Program-made: the position numbers and the translations under genes | In this document: one piece after another, positions 6,986-7,036 of the stretch | Layout: each line of letters opens with the position of its first letter | How positions within the stretch are numbered: position 1 is the stretch's first letter | From: Bacteroidales bacterium | GTDB lineage: Bacteria > Bacteroidota > Bacteroidia > Bacteroidales > Lentimicrobiaceae | Length of the DNA: 7,036 bases | Direction: 5' to 3' | Assembly (NCBI GenBank): GCA_022837485.1 | Contig: JALHHH010000089.1 | Location: forward strand, 1 to 7,036 | Notes under the pieces: model-generated | Databases searched by the model: none | Seen by the model: the letters and a program-made list of their open reading frames with translations, nothing else | What the model was told of the DNA's origin: nothing

Positions 6986-7034
6986 ATCCAAAATCCGCAT
7001 TCCGCATTCCGCAATCCAAAATCCGCACTCCACA
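6986..7034 (+). repeat. 7-bp tandem array (WTCCGCA type)
   Basis: Seven 7-bp units can be read in phase: ATCCAAA, ATCCGCA, TTCCGCA twice, ATCCAAA, ATCCGCA and CTCCACA. The array reaches the window edge and may continue beyond it. Confidence 0.85.
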
Positions 7035-7036
7035 AT

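Larger units (their letters stand above)
6361..7036. other. Gene-free region rich in simple tandem arrays
   Basis: Nothing here resembles a known protein or RNA gene. The first part (6361-6492) is ordinary non-repetitive sequence apart from two copies of GCAGGCTCC (6370-6378 and 6390-6398). From 6493 on it is made of tandem arrays with periods of 21, 7, 6 and 7 bp, all rich in C and T on this strand. Stop-free stretches exist in several frames on both strands, as expected for low-complexity DNA, but none has a plausible start together with non-repetitive conserved content. Confidence 0.75.

Noticed and set aside
6640..7036. Plus-strand stop-free frame with LLQAFLS heptads running to the window edge
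   Set aside because: It crosses all four unrelated simple arrays and has no plausible start; low-complexity DNA explains the lack of stops.

Overview
The window looks like chromosomal DNA from a member of the Bacteroidota (Bacteroidetes). The large first gene ends in a gliding-motility-associated (CHU_C / type B) C-terminal domain, a secretion signal of the type IX secretion system (T9SS) known from that phylum. It also carries SprB-type repeats, and neither start region shows a Shine-Dalgarno motif. A more precise genus cannot be given from the sequence.

Layout. (1) From base 1 to 4655 (+): the 3' 1550 codons of a giant secreted, probably surface-attached protein; its start lies upstream of the window. 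It consists of a tandem array of 69/70-residue cysteine-paired Ig-like repeats (one partial and thirteen complete), three SprB-like repeats, a cohesin-like beta-sandwich, two Ig/PKD-like domains and the T9SS type B sorting domain. (2) 4656-5072: a 417-base gap without a convincing gene, holding a strong composite hairpin with a T-run at 4824-4880. (3) 5073-6290 (+): a complete serpin (serine/cysteine protease inhibitor) made as a lipoprotein, with an intact inhibitory hinge. (4) 6318-6354: a textbook intrinsic terminator for the serpin. (5) 6361-7036: about 680 bases without a credible gene, filled in its second half with simple tandem arrays (21-bp, 7-bp, 6-bp, 7-bp periods), all pyrimidine-rich on the + strand.

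How the genes relate. The two genes point the same way, but a terminator-like structure separates them, so they are probably separate transcripts. Both products are predicted to leave the cytoplasm: the first through Sec plus T9SS to the surface, the second as a lipoprotein. A surface adhesin next to a surface or periplasmic protease inhibitor fits host- or community-exposed life, but a functional link is only inference. The points most worth a second look are the two evolutionary modes inside the Ig-repeat array, the cohesin-like domain in a T9SS cargo, the serpin's reactive loop, and the mosaic of tandem arrays downstream whose oldest part keeps a single 21-bp register for more than 300 bases.
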